Shown here in pieces: positions 22,658 to 33,712 of a DNA stretch of 64,000 nt; positions within the stretch are counted from its first letter, which is position 1, and the number at the start of each line of letters is the position of its first letter. This stretch comes from Zonotrichia leucophrys gambelii (Eukaryota; Chordata; Aves; Passeriformes; Passerellidae), in NCBI RefSeq assembly GCF_028769735.1, contig NC_088172.1, forward strand, positions 36,480,397 through 36,544,396, given 5' to 3'. Under the pieces are notes generated by a model. That model saw only the letters and a list, made by a program, of their open reading frames with translations, made no database searches and was not told the origin of the DNA. Made by a program: the position numbers and the translations under genes.

Positions 22658-23008
22658 TGTGGGTTTAGGGTGCTACAGAGGTTTATTGGGGTCTGAGACA
22701 GCTTAGGTGGGGAGCAGAGCCTTGCCTTGCTTTGGGCAGCTGCCGAGGAGGCAGCAGAGCTTCGCCTGCACTGCGGGTGAGAGCAGGCAGCCCTTCCACC
22801 CTGCTGCTCCTGCTGCTGGGCATTGATCTATTGATCTGTGCTCCTGGAGTCCTTCATGCTGTCCTGGTGCCTTCCACAGGGCTTATAAGTGGCAGGATGT
22901 TCACTCCCAGGAGGTCACAAGTGAGAGCTGCTGAGGGTGAGCAGCGCTGAATATCACACAGAACCGCTTCCAGCAGGAATGTCACAGCTCCAGAACCTAA
23001 ACCCCACA
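22658..23008 (-). mobile_element. Compact retroviral LTR, probably a 3' LTR
   Basis: A 351-bp block whose ends are imperfect inverted repeats of about 12 bases: on the minus strand it starts TGTGGGGTTTAGG and ends CCTAAACCCACA. Between them lie a TATA-like CTTATAAG (22882-22889) and AATAAA (22682-22687), in the right order for the minus strand. Just upstream is purine-rich GGGATGGGGAAT, a plausible polypurine tract, suggesting a 3' LTR. I find no clear target duplication and no recognisable viral gene beside it. Confidence 0.65.
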
Positions 23009-25479
23009 ATTCCCCATCCCTGTTGCATGTCCCAGCCCTGCATTCTTACACTTGACCTACAGTTTTTCCATGGGGGAAGAAACATCAAAGGGCTGGTATT
23101 TGTGACTCCATCGAGTTTCATGGGCTGGGGACATTTCCTTGGCTGCGGTCCCTCTTCTGGCACCAGGGTTTTCTTTAGTGACCCTGTTGGCTGTTCTATT
23201 ATATATATTCCAATTCCAATTCCCAGTTACTGGTTTCTGATGACCTCACTGGATATTTGTGCACTAAATTCATTGTGCACAGTGTATAACCTATACACCT
23301 TGCAAACAGCATAAGACCTTTTTAGAGTAGCCAACTGTTTTTCTGAAAAAAATGCAAGAGAGAGAATAATAGAATTGGCCAAGTGTAAAATTCAGAGCAA
23401 TTTAATATCTGGCATAACAGAAGTTGATTCAATCTAAAGAGAAGCTGGAGAAGGACTGAGAGCATGTGCCAGTGGGTAACTCCAGCTCTTCCCTCTCATT
23501 AAACCACACTTCTGAGCAGTGATGGCCAAGAAACTGCACATCAAGGGGATGACAGAAGTTAGCAGACATATTTCTGGGAAGATGAAAAACAATCAGCACC
23601 ACCAGAAAATGGAAACAACCCCCTATGATTCTCTGAGGAATCAGAGAAGGCTGGACAATAACCATATCTCTCTTGCAATAAAGAAAGAATTTTAGTTTAT
23701 AAAACAAATGTTTCCTCCTGGAGTCAAATGTTGTTTCTTTGGTGTTTAACACATTGACTGATGCAGGAAAATCCCTTTGCTAGGAAGGTTTGCCAATTCC
23801 AGTTCTTCCCCTGTGTTAGCACCTGGCATTAGCACTGTTAATTCTACAGATCCTGCATCCCCTCATCTGCAACTGGCTCCTCTGGGAGCTGTGGGTGGGA
23901 GGCTCTTCCTGCAGTCTTTGAGTGGTGGAGAAGCTCAGAGCACATGCAGTAATTTAGATTCTCAGAGATCTGGGCATGGGGAGGAGGCTTCTGAGTTTTA
24001 TTTCTCCCTGAGTGTCCCATGGGCTGCTTGTGCTATGGGAGGAGGTTGCAGGAAAGGCTACAGAAATGGTTTTTAGGAGTCACCAGGGAACTGGGAGGGA
24101 TGAGGGCTGGGACTGCTGCTCTGGGGAAGGAGCTGAGGCTTTCTGCAGCCTGGTGGTTTTATGGCTCTGGAGCAGTCAAGGGGAACAGCAGAGCTGTGAT
24201 GGATGTGCAGATCTGTGGATGGCTGCCCAGACAAGCCCTGTTTATCCATCCTGTACCTGAGCATACAGGACAAACTTTTCCACACACACTCAAATGTTGA
24301 CTGAATCTCCCTGCTGAGTCAGGTAACGTGACATGCAGAGGGCATTAGCACCACTTTGGCTCAGGTACCCCAACTCTCTCATTTGCCAGATGATGCCTGG
24401 TTTCCTGCCCTGCAAGTATCTATACCCTAGTATGAGAGAATAAAGCACACATCTCCTCCAAACAAAAGCCTTTTGGCCATGACAATGAGGCTGTTGTGCT
24501 AGGAGAATTTAACTCTTGTCTTTTTTTTGGCAGTTATCATATAGAAGAGATCTTAGAAGGTAGGGAAGCAATAAAGCTGGCTCCCAGGTGTTTATGGGGA
24601 TACTTAGCATGACAGACCAAGCTGAAGGTGTCTGAAAACTTAACATGCTGCTGAAATCAAGAGCAGCACTTGTGCTGCACTGAATGAAAGAGCCCTGGCA
24701 GGTCTGGCATAAACTGTCATTCCTGAAGTTTGATGTGTAAGAGAGCAGGAACTGAAAGAGAATCTCAAAAAGGAGAATATTGACACATGACAGGGATGTT
24801 TCTCAAACTGTGGGTCTCCATCTCTGAGGCTGGTGTTTAAATGGGACAGAAAGCAGTAAAAGAGATTGTTCCCATAAATCCTGGCAGTGCTCAGGGAACA
24901 GAACAGGAACTCCCTCTGAGTCAGGGAGTGAGGATGGCTGCAACTCATGGCTGTGAGCACACACTGGAGAGTGAGGAATGAACTTCAGACCTGATCCTGG
25001 AGGGGATTTAGCTCTGGAGGCAGAAGGTGGATTGATAAACCTGTTTCCAATTAGAAACAAAAGTAGAGTTGTTTGAAAGGTGGGCAGAAATCGAGACAGG
25101 ATAACAAGGATCTGACTGAATTTTCTGTCTGTGAACAATCAGGAAAAGAGACTGGGCAGAAATAATCAGAGGTGTTTCACTAGTTCTGTCTGTCCAGACC
25201 TGAAGATTGGCTTACCAACTGCAGAGTCTTCCAACTGATGAATTTGCAAGTTGCCTTAGGAAACTGTCTCAGTAACTTTCCCTTGTAATAGGAATACATT
25301 TTCTTAACCATGATGGCACAGTGTTATTTTTTTTGTGTTACAATAATGCTGTGGAGCTCCAGGCATGCAATAAAGTTTATCTGCGTTAGTGCCCCATGAG
25401 TGTGTATGTCTGGAGACTGTAAAATAGAAGACAAGCCAGCAGGTGGAATGCTGTGCTGGAGATACCACAGAATATCCCT
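23009..25479. other. Unique DNA; left edge may be provirus interior
   Basis: If the LTR at 22658-23008 is a 3' LTR, the first few hundred bases here would be its interior, but I can read no env or other viral motif. The rest shows no gene. Confidence 0.35.
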
Positions 25480-25501
25480 GTACCCAGAATATTCTGGGTA
25501 C
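25480..25501. repeat. Perfect 22-bp palindrome
   Basis: GTACCCAGAAT is followed with no spacer by its exact reverse complement ATTCTGGGTAC. A 12-base direct repeat, TACCACAGAATA, lies just left (25463-25474) and overlaps the right edge (25499-25510). Function unknown; local duplication by replication slippage at a hairpin would give this pattern. Confidence 0.9.
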
Positions 25502-25510
25502 CACAGAATA

Positions 25511-26572
25511 ACCAAAGAGCATGCCAGGAAAGCTATTAAAAAGAAATTTAATGAGGAGAAGCACAGTAAAAAGAAATTAGGGAAAAAGAAAATCAACAAA
25601 TTTCACAGAAAAGTGGAGAAATAAAATAGGAATTAAGAGAAGATGGGAAAAAAAATGTGAAAATTTAAAAAAATATGGTTTTAATCTGAGTTCTATGCAG
25701 CATGGAGACTTAGGAGCACTTGTCTGCTGCACCATTGGCAGCCATGCAAAAGGAACAACAAGGGCAGCTCATCTGCTCTTTTATTACTCCTCTAATGAAG
25801 AGAGCCATGCTGCTTGCTGGAGGCCAACAGGAGCTCATGGGTCAGTTTATTTTTGCTGCTCACTTCTAGTTTGGCTTCCGAAAATTTTCCAGGAGAAGGT
25901 GATTCTTGCTCTCTCCAAAGCTTTTCCTACTTTGCATTCTTCAATATATTTCTAAAATTCTGATTATTTTTTAAAATTAAACCCTTTTGGTTTTATTTTT
26001 AGCCCTTGTATCCTCCTTTATTTCTTAGTAATAGCTAGAAAATAATACTTCAAGAATTGTGATATGGAAGGGGAGGAGAGAAAACTTCCCTGCTTTGAAT
26101 CTGCTGACTTAATTCTATACAAGCTCTGGCTAAGGGGAAAGATATTTTTGAGCTCCCTTTGAAAATGTAATTATAGATTTAATTCTATAGTACATGTTTT
26201 TTATGGTGCTGTGGGAGTTGGCCAGCTTCATTGAGGCCACTTTCTATCACCTTTAAAAGATTGTGCCCATCGGGGTTTCCCTGTCGATTGCATAAAATAA
26301 AAAAAATTAAAAAAAAAAATAAGGATAATAGTTTATCCTACCTGAAAAAAAATCGATGTGTAACTAGCTGTCAGTCTCAGTTCTTGCCAGAGATGGCTGC
26401 AGGAAGTCTCCCAGGAAGGGGTTTCCATGTGCATGAAGGACACAAAGCTGACTGAGAACAGCTCAATTGGATTTACAGGGTTAAATCTTGCTGTAGTGAC
26501 CCCATTTCTTTCTGTGAGGAGAAGAAGGGCTCTGAGAATGACAGAAGTGATTGTTTTTTCCCCTTGTCCTTA
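25511..26572. other. AT-rich unique DNA
   Basis: A-rich stretches around 25540-25680 and 26297-26325. No gene found. Confidence 0.4.
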
Positions 26573-26765
26573 ACAAGTCCTTTCACGGTCTCCCACAGTG
26601 TCCTTGAAGACAGAACAAGGGGGTGTAGCTGGATGGTTAGACAGAAAAACTGCAGATAAACTGGATCAATTAGTCAAATTTATGGATTACAGCAAATTGC
26701 AAAACATTGGGGGAATAACTGATCACTTCTAGGACAGGGTTGCTGCTCCAACAAGAAGCTTTGCA
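26573..26765 (+). mobile_element. CR1 LINE fragment, ORF2 RT region
   Basis: 'cctttcacggtctcccacag' matches the CR1 RT stretch that encodes the ...FDTVSH... motif, followed by 'agctggatggttagacagaa', the next landmark in CR1 ORF2. It is strongly diverged and its right edge is vague. It ends shortly before the LTR at 26811. Confidence 0.6.
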
Positions 26766-26810
26766 AGAAAGGTCCTGGGTAAAGCAACAGAATAGAATTC
26801 ATCAGTGCGC

Positions 26811-27153
26811 TGTTGTAGGGATCTGGAGCACCCAGCCTATAGGAGGAGGCTAAAGGTTGTAGGGGGATAGAACATAAGTAAATGAAGGTGGTATAGAAAG
26901 TAATCTTACCCCCTAAAGAGTTGCAGCTGAGCCAATTACTAAGGCTTAGGAGCAGGCCTGATGTTAACAGGCCCCAGCTGTAGCCAGTCAGAAGAGTGTT
27001 ATAAAAGAGTGGATTGGTTGGCTGTTGTGGGGAGAAGGAAGAGGCAGTGCTTGGAGGAGCTGCCTGCAGGAAACATTAAGGCGGTATGAAACTCTGGCAA
27101 TATGGACCACTTGCAATGTGATGTAATAAAACCTTTGCAATATAATGATAACA
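26811..27153 (+). mobile_element. Solo retroviral LTR
   Basis: A 343-bp unit starting TGTTGT and ending ATAACA (TGTT/AACA inverted), with TATA box TTATAAAAG (26999-27007) and poly(A) signal AATAAA (27125-27130) in order on the plus strand, about 118 bases apart. CR1 sequence lies on both sides and no viral gene adjoins it. I could not find a matching target duplication. Confidence 0.75.
26999..27007 (+). promoter_or_regulatory. TATA box of the LTR at 26.8 kb
   Basis: TTATAAAAG lies 188 bases into the LTR and 118 bases before its AATAAA, the usual U3/R arrangement. Activity cannot be judged from sequence. Confidence 0.5.
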
Positions 27154-27157
27154 GAAG

Positions 27158-27351
27158 TTGTTTGGTTTATTCAGCCAGGAAACAGAAGGTAATGGGGGGA
27201 AGTCACTGAAGTCTCCCATTTCCCAATGAGTGACTGATAGGAGGAACAGGCTCTTTGCAGATACACACAGTGAGAATGGACTGCAGGAAGAAGTTATGAT
27301 ACATTCTTTTCACATAATGAAAATGTTAAACACTGGAACAGCTTGACAAAA
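27158..27351 (+). mobile_element. CR1 LINE fragment (copy A of cluster)
   Basis: 'tttattcagccaggaaacag', a pentad of poorly conserved bases, then 'gttaaacactggaacagctt' are the CR1 3' UTR landmarks, in order. Heavily diverged. It ends where a second copy restarts at an earlier CR1 position. Confidence 0.6.
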
Positions 27352-27600
27352 ATGGCCTCAAGTTATGCCAGGGGAGGTTTAAATTGGATATTAGGAAAAA
27401 TTTCTTCACCGAAGGAATGGTCAGACATTGGAGTAGCCTGCCCAGGGAAGTGATGGAATCACCAGCCCTGGAAATGTTCAGGTGTGTGGATCTATCACTT
27501 AGGCATAGGGTTTAGTCGTGAACACAGAGGCGCTAGGTTAACACTTGCACTTGATCTTGGGGGTCTTTTCTAACCTTAATAACTTTATGATTCTGTGATG
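27352..27600 (+). mobile_element. CR1 LINE 3' end (copy B of cluster)
   Basis: 'atggcctcaagttatgccag', 'gggaggtttaaattggatat', 'taggaaaaatttcttcaccg', 'cagacattggagtagcctgc' and 'gggaagtgatggaatcacc' match CR1-Y-type 3' sequence closely. It ends at the octamer-like 'tttatgattctgtgatg'. Confidence 0.92.
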
Positions 27601-27604
27601 ATAA

Positions 27605-27740
27605 GGTTGGGGATTTTCAGGATCTGAATAACTGTGAGCAATCTGACCTTGCTTTGAGGATAGCTCTTTGAGAAGGAGTTTGGACTAGACCTCCAACTAT
27701 CCCTTCAGATCCAGCAGCTTTTCCTATGATTCCATTGTAT
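27605..27740 (+). mobile_element. CR1 LINE 3' end (copy C of cluster)
   Basis: 'gaccttgctttgagg', 'gagtttggactagacctcca', 'actatcccttcagatcc' and 'cctatgattccat' are the last 100 bases of a different CR1 type from copy B, on the same strand. Confidence 0.7.
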
Positions 27741-27883
27741 GAAGGACTTTTATGGCATACTGACTACAAAATATAACTCTGCCAGCATTACCTAACACAG
27801 CCTCTAGAGAGAGATGGGAAAATGAATTGTTCTTGGTTAGCATTTGTCCTATCTGTGTGGTCAATGCACCTTTGGGGAACAAA
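27741..27883. other. Short unique spacer
   Basis: A spacer between a plus-strand and a minus-strand CR1; no feature seen. Confidence 0.4.
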
Positions 27884-28860
27884 TAATAGAAAACTAGGCT
27901 GGAACAGACCTCCAGAGGGATTTAATTCAACATCCAACCTCAAGCAGAGCTGTTGCTGACACCAAATCATTTCAACCATCCATTGCTTGGTTGGATTTTG
28001 AGAACCTCAGAAACTGGAAATTCAACAGCTTCTCTCAACAAGCTGTTCCAGGCCTGCACCACCCACCTAGTGAAAATGGGTTTCCTACTAACCTACCTCA
28101 GCACCCAAGCTGCCCTTCATGGCTATTGCTGAATGTTTTACCACCAGTCACCATTACTGAGCTGAATTTGGCTCCATCCCTCTTAAAATCCTTCAAGTGG
28201 TCTGCAATTAGATTCTTCTTTGGATTCCTTTTTCCAGGTTAAACAAATTCAATTCCCCCATCTTCTTGGCAGTTGTATCCTCTAAGTCCATGACAACTTT
28301 ATTAGCACTCTGCGAGAGTTTTTCCAATCAACTCTTGAATAGGAGACCCAAGACAGATTACAACATTGCAGGTGTGAATTTCCTATAAACAAGCAAGAGA
28401 AGTTTACTGCTGTTGCAGCCAGTTATGGAGTTTAAAAGATCCCTGTGCAGAGTTTTGTATTGTTTCATTTCTGAACATCCTGAGATTTCTGTTGTTCCCA
28501 GGCTCAAGTTTATCAAGTTCCTTGTAACTTAAAGTTTCACTGTCATTTGACATATTTCCCCACACTGCATCTTCACCTGCAAATTTGCTGAAGATGCATT
28601 TTGTCTGATCATTCAGGCCAGTGATAAAGATGTGGAATAATATTGTCCCAAAATCACTCCCCATTGTACTTCACTTAGTGATTGCCAGCTGGATGATGAA
28701 CTATTCATTACTGCCCTTTAAGCCTGGTAATCCAACTAATATCCAGTCCATTTAAGCCCATTCATCTAGCCTGTATTTTTCTCTATCACAGAAAATGCTT
28801 TTGCAATCACATGTCAAAAGCTTTACTCAAGATATTTTACCACCACTGCTTTTCACTAGA
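27884..28860 (-). mobile_element. CR1 LINE, nearly 1 kb, 3' UTR into ORF2
   Basis: The longest continuous CR1 in the window. Plus-strand landmarks read as the reverse of CR1: 'ctaggctggaacagacctcc' (3' end), 'tgcaaatttgctgaagatgc', 'cattcaggccagtgataaag', 'aagatgtggaataatattgt', 'ccaaaatcactccccattgt', then 'catgtcaaaagctttactc', which lies in ORF2. Numerous stops and indels; 5'-truncated. Confidence 0.85.
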
Positions 28861-29340
28861 GCACTCCCTCAGGGTGATGAGATTCAGCTGTAAGCAGTGG
28901 CTGGATGGGGTTTGGATAATGCAGAATAAATTACTGGTATCAGCCATCAGGGTGGAGGTTCTCAAAGGGCAGTTAAGGTCTCACTCCACAGTCACATAGG
29001 AAGTATTCCCAGACAATGTGACAGAAACTGCCTCAGCCTGGGAAGTGGATTTTGTGTATGAACTTCTCCTCAGCCTTGGCTGAGTTGCCTGGCTCCAAAC
29101 CTAGTGTGGGACTCCTGGGATCAAGGTGCAGTCAGAAGTGCACATCCCATTCCCTGACTGCCACACACTCCCTGTCACTCCTGAGGATGGGCTGTGGTGT
29201 CTTGTCTGTGGCTTAGCACACTTACCATTAACTCTTCAAAAATTGGGATGAACATGTTGTTTTGGCCATATTTTATAGAATAGACCTACTATTACACAGT
29301 GTTGCCCCTTTTTCATTTGCAACCACCACAGATCATTGAG
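28861..29340. other. Unique non-coding DNA
   Basis: No gene or repeat recognised between the CR1 and the following LTR. Confidence 0.4.
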
Positions 29341-29346
29341 CACAAG

Positions 29347-29737
29347 TGTCATAGACACGTTTTCTGAAAAATCCTTTTGCTGGGATTTTTTCTCCTGAGA
29401 AGCTTCAGAGGAAAAGAAAAACAATAATTATCTGCTGCAGTGGAATGCAACAGGTGCCTCTTTGATTGGTCCATGTGAGTTGTTTCTACTTGATGACCAA
29501 TCGCAGGTCCAGCTGTGTTGGGACTCTGGCCAGTCACAAGATTTTATTATCATTCCATTCCTTTCCTTGCTAGCCTTCAGATGAAATCCTTTCTTCTATT
29601 CTGGAGTATAGTTTTAGAATATAATTTTCTTTTAATATAATATATATGGTAAAAGTAATAAATCAGCCTTCTGAAACATGGAGTCAAGATTCTCATCTCT
29701 TCCCTCGTCCTGGGACCCCTGCTAACATTAACAGACA
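29347..29737 (+). mobile_element. Solo LTR related to the one at 14.5 kb
   Basis: Starts TGTCATAG; the plus strand carries AATAAA at 29657-29662. CACAAG flanks both sides (29341-29346 and 29736-29741), so the 6-base target duplication overlaps the last two bases of a TGTC/GACA pair of ends; a 4-base reading (CAAG) gives an end at 29737, the 6-base reading an end at 29735. CCTGAGAAGCT (29394-29404) and CATGGAGTCA (29677-29686) sit at the same relative places as in the LTR 14565-15716. It lacks that copy's purine microsatellite and long middle part. Confidence 0.85.
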
Positions 29738-29741
29738 CAAG

Positions 29742-32700
29742 GAAGAGGTTTCCTGTTAAATCAGATGTGTCTGTATTAATTTATTTTTCTTGAGGAGTCA
29801 GGTTCCTCAGCTGGCCCAAGCACACCTCACAACACTCTTTGCAGTACACTTTGACAAGCCTCCTTCCTAACACCGGGGCCACAGCTGAAGATGTCCATCT
29901 CACAGGCATGTTCACCCACCTCCTTGTGAAGGAGGCTCTGCTTCCTTTGCGTAAAGGGTAAGTGATGTGAAATGAGCTGCTGGGGCTACAGAACTGAAAC
30001 TGCCTCAAGTTGGATGATGCTCATTTCAAAGCAAGATTCCCTCAAATGAAGGCTATGTCCCAAAAGAGTGCATCACTAATCCTACTTCTGCACTTGTACA
30101 GAGAAAGTACAGCAAGGTCGCTGCTTCTCAGTCCTCTTAATTAAAAAGCAGATAGGCAATTGTCTCTCAGGCCCAAGGATTTGCTTATCTCTTACAAGCT
30201 CAGTAGCCAAAACCAACTTTATCTGCAAGTGGGATGAGAAGAACTGAAGAGCAAGACTCCCCACCCCTGGCAAGCCTTGTCCTAAGCCTCACTAACAGAA
30301 GTTAAAAGATGTCTGCAAGATGCTTTTTGACCTAGTGCAGGAAGCACAACAGTGTGTGGCATCTTTACAGCACTGAGGCATCCCATCATGAGCCGCCTGA
30401 GCTCCAAGTGAGGCTAGAGACTCCTGTCAGCTTTTCAATTCACTAATGCTTGCAGAAATATTAAGTGAGCAGGAGGTAGAGTCAGCTGAGCCCAGAAACT
30501 AATCAACTTGCCCAAAAAAGTGGAGGTCTGTGTGTATTTTCCTGCCAACTGCACGGAGCTTCAGCTATGTGAAACATAATGCAGTCCACTGGGATCCATG
30601 AAATGTGTTAGCACATCGGTAACATACTTGAGGATACACTTGTATCCTCTCTTGTGTACGCTTTTACACTTGTAAATAGTTCCCGTGGTACTACAACTCC
30701 TTGCCTGGCCTGCCAAAAGATACACATCAGTACTGCAGAAAAAATCTGATCACAGTAAAGAAGTGTGAGAAAAGCAAGTTAAAACTTTCTACAGCCCCTG
30801 ATTCTAATTTAGCTGCCATCCTTCAGTCAATACTGACTCTCTTTGGGATCCTAATAACATTGTCTTTTCATTTGTCTTTGTGTACAGGGAATGTTAACAG
30901 AGAGATCACTATCTGTATTTATTTCTACAATAATAGATATTCAAATTCATTATGTACATGCATACCAAAGTTATGATGGTGTGCAGCTACTTTTTTCTCT
31001 CTCAGCATGGCAAAGAGAGCTGTTTAATGAGGTTATATGGCAGGGAAGGAGCAAAGAAAATGTGATAAAATTATATGGGGATTGGACCAATTAATCCATA
31101 GCTCTCACTAATGTGATTTGCATGGGCAAGGAATATACAGTTTGCTCTGTAATATTTTCTTGAGACACCTAGGATCATTTCTATCCCCCTTTTCTATTCA
31201 AAACAAAGGGAATAACTGCACGTTTTCAAGGAGAAAGCTTAATACACAAGTCTCCTTTGCAATTTCTTCCTGTGAACAAATGTAAAATGGCTGCCAGATG
31301 CTCTGGTTATGGCTGTTAGAGATTTATGGCTTCAGCCCACAGGCAGTGAATAGAATAAGCAGCTAAATTTAAAGACAATTTTATCAGTATAAACACAGAG
31401 ACGTGAAAAAAGGAAGACTTATTGTATGCAAGGAATAAACTTCAAGGGGAAAAGACCACTGGGAACTCAAACAGGAAACTATGAGAGCAAATGGCCTCTT
31501 TCAACATCTTTTAAGTAGAACAATCAAAATTGTAGTATTAAAATTCAAAGCCAGAGATGCAGTTTAAGGAGACGTGGCTGTCATCCTTTATGGAGAGCTT
31601 GCACAGTCCACTTGGCAAAGAGCCTGGACCCTGTTTGCCTCGAGTGTCACAGCACACAGGGACCATGGATAAAACACATAAGCTGGAGGCCAGTGTGCTC
31701 CAAATTCATCATTGTAAGAAAGAGGATGACCATCAGCCATATGAAATAGTAACTGGTGAGTTATAAAAGGATTTCTGAAGTGAAGAGTCATCCCAAAGTG
31801 AACTAAAGGAGTGGCATGGACATTAGTATTGTAGTACGGAGATCTTGAAGGGACAGGAGTAGCAGAGTGGGCCTGGTTTGGGTGTGCCAGAAGTTGCCCT
31901 GTGACATCACCAGCCTGCCCAGACCGGCCAAACACCCACCCTGGGATGCTGCAGGGATTTGGTACCCAGCCAAGGGGGGACAGCACAGTGGGAATTAACA
32001 TCTCTAAGTGTCATCACATTATTAACATCTCCTGTGTTCATCTGTCACACAACTGCTCCTGACTCTGAGCAGACAGCTCACCATTTGTCAGTTAATCATG
32101 TGTTGATAAAAAATGAATAAACTGCTTCTGTTCTGACTTAGCTTAAACACCTATGTGGGTTTTCCCCCTACAACAACCTCTCTCATAATCTGTGACTTCT
32201 GTCATCTCAGAGTACCTTCATGCAAACCCAAGTCATCTATCTCCCACCAAGTTTTAGGTTCTGTGTTCTGGCAGATAAATAATACATAGACTCCACATTT
32301 CTGGAGCTAAATTGGCCTCCTGTGGAGAAAACTATTTGCCTATAGCATGTGCTTACAGACTAATTTTGTTATGTTTTCCACAAACTCTTCCATTTGCAAG
32401 CTATACTCCCCTTTCCCAAAGCCAAAGTCACAAGGGCTCCCTGAAGGATGATCTCTTAGGAAAAAAACTGAAAAGCAGCCAAAACTCTTGTCACCACTGT
32501 CTCACAAAATTCTTCCTCCTCCTGAAATATGTTATTTCAACTTAAATTTAAGTCTAGCACTGTGAAGTCTCTCACACTTTCTGCATTGAATTTTATCCCT
32601 TCAAGGTTCTGTTTCATTGGAAACAGTTGTTTTTGGGAGTGGGGATTTTTGGTTTCTCAGAATTTACTTTTGATAACCTTGGCAAGATGGAACAGAGCAA

Positions 32701-33477
32701 TGTTAAAACCAATGCACCAGTGCAAGATATAGTATTGCAATTTTAACAAAGCAGTAGCACTGATTTACACTTTTAATTGAATGCCACAAATAGACCTGTG
32801 CTGGATGAAGAAATATGGCCAACAGAACTCTTATTTTATTAGCTTACTTCTTTTGATTATGACTTTGTCTCTCTATATGTAGAGACAGTTGTTAATTTCC
32901 TGGACCACTGTCACTCAGAAATTTTAAGGACAAGCTGTCTCCTCTGATCACACATTAGAAGGTATTATTCTTCCCAGATTAGCCTTCTGGTCTGTGCATA
33001 ATTAAAACTGGAAATATTAACAAAGCCAGATTGAGAATTATGATTGATTATATTTTTCCCTAGAAAAGTAATTTGGGAGAAATCATCCCATATTTTTGTG
33101 TTCTTCTCATAAATTTTAGTTTTCTGCTTTTGTCTGTAACTGTCATACTCCCATTCCCCCAGTTTTTCAATAAAAATTATGAATATGGCAATTCTGATTG
33201 ATAGTGGTCATAAATAAATTTGAAGTTAGAAAAGCAAACAACTTTAATTCTAAAATTTTTGAGATGGTCTCACTATGATAAACAATTGTGTATTCTTGGG
33301 CTGGTTTTCCGTGTAAAGCATTTGCTCCATATCTGAGTTTACCCAAAGCTGGCTTGGAGACAGCCTAAAGCCAAACTATCCAAAATCAAGGCGTGTCCTT
33401 GGCTGCTTTGTTACAGTGGTTGTATTTAAGGCCAGATTGGATTATCTTTCCTAGGATACAGAAATTGCCTTTCATTT
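29742..33477. other. Unique non-coding DNA
   Basis: No gene or repeat that I can support in 3.7 kb. Open frames such as 31588-32001 (minus, 137 codons) have no recognisable motif. Confidence 0.4.
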
Positions 33478-33712
33478 CCCCAGGGAAGGTTTGCATTAGA
33501 TAACAGGAAAAAAAAATCTTCATGGAAAGAGTTGACAAACACTGGAACAGACTGCCCTGGGGAGTGATGGAGTCACTACCCCCAGAAGTGTTCACAAAAT
33601 GTGGAAATGACACTTAAGGACGTTGTTCAGTGGTGAATATGGTGGTGTTGGTAGATTCACAGTTGGATTTGGTAATCTTTTCAGCATTAATGATTCTATG
33701 TTTCTCTGATAA
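33478..33712 (+). mobile_element. CR1 LINE 3' end
   Basis: 'gggaaggtttgcattagata', 'aacactggaacagactgccc', 'ggggagtgatggagtcacta', 'agtgttcacaaaatgtggaa', 'cttaaggacgttgttcagtg' and 'aatgattctatgtttctctg' are CR1-Y-type landmarks ending in an octamer-like tail. Confidence 0.88.

Noticed and set aside
28404..28664. 86-codon minus-strand frame
   Set aside because: It is a residual open stretch of the CR1 at 27884-28860, which is broken on both sides.
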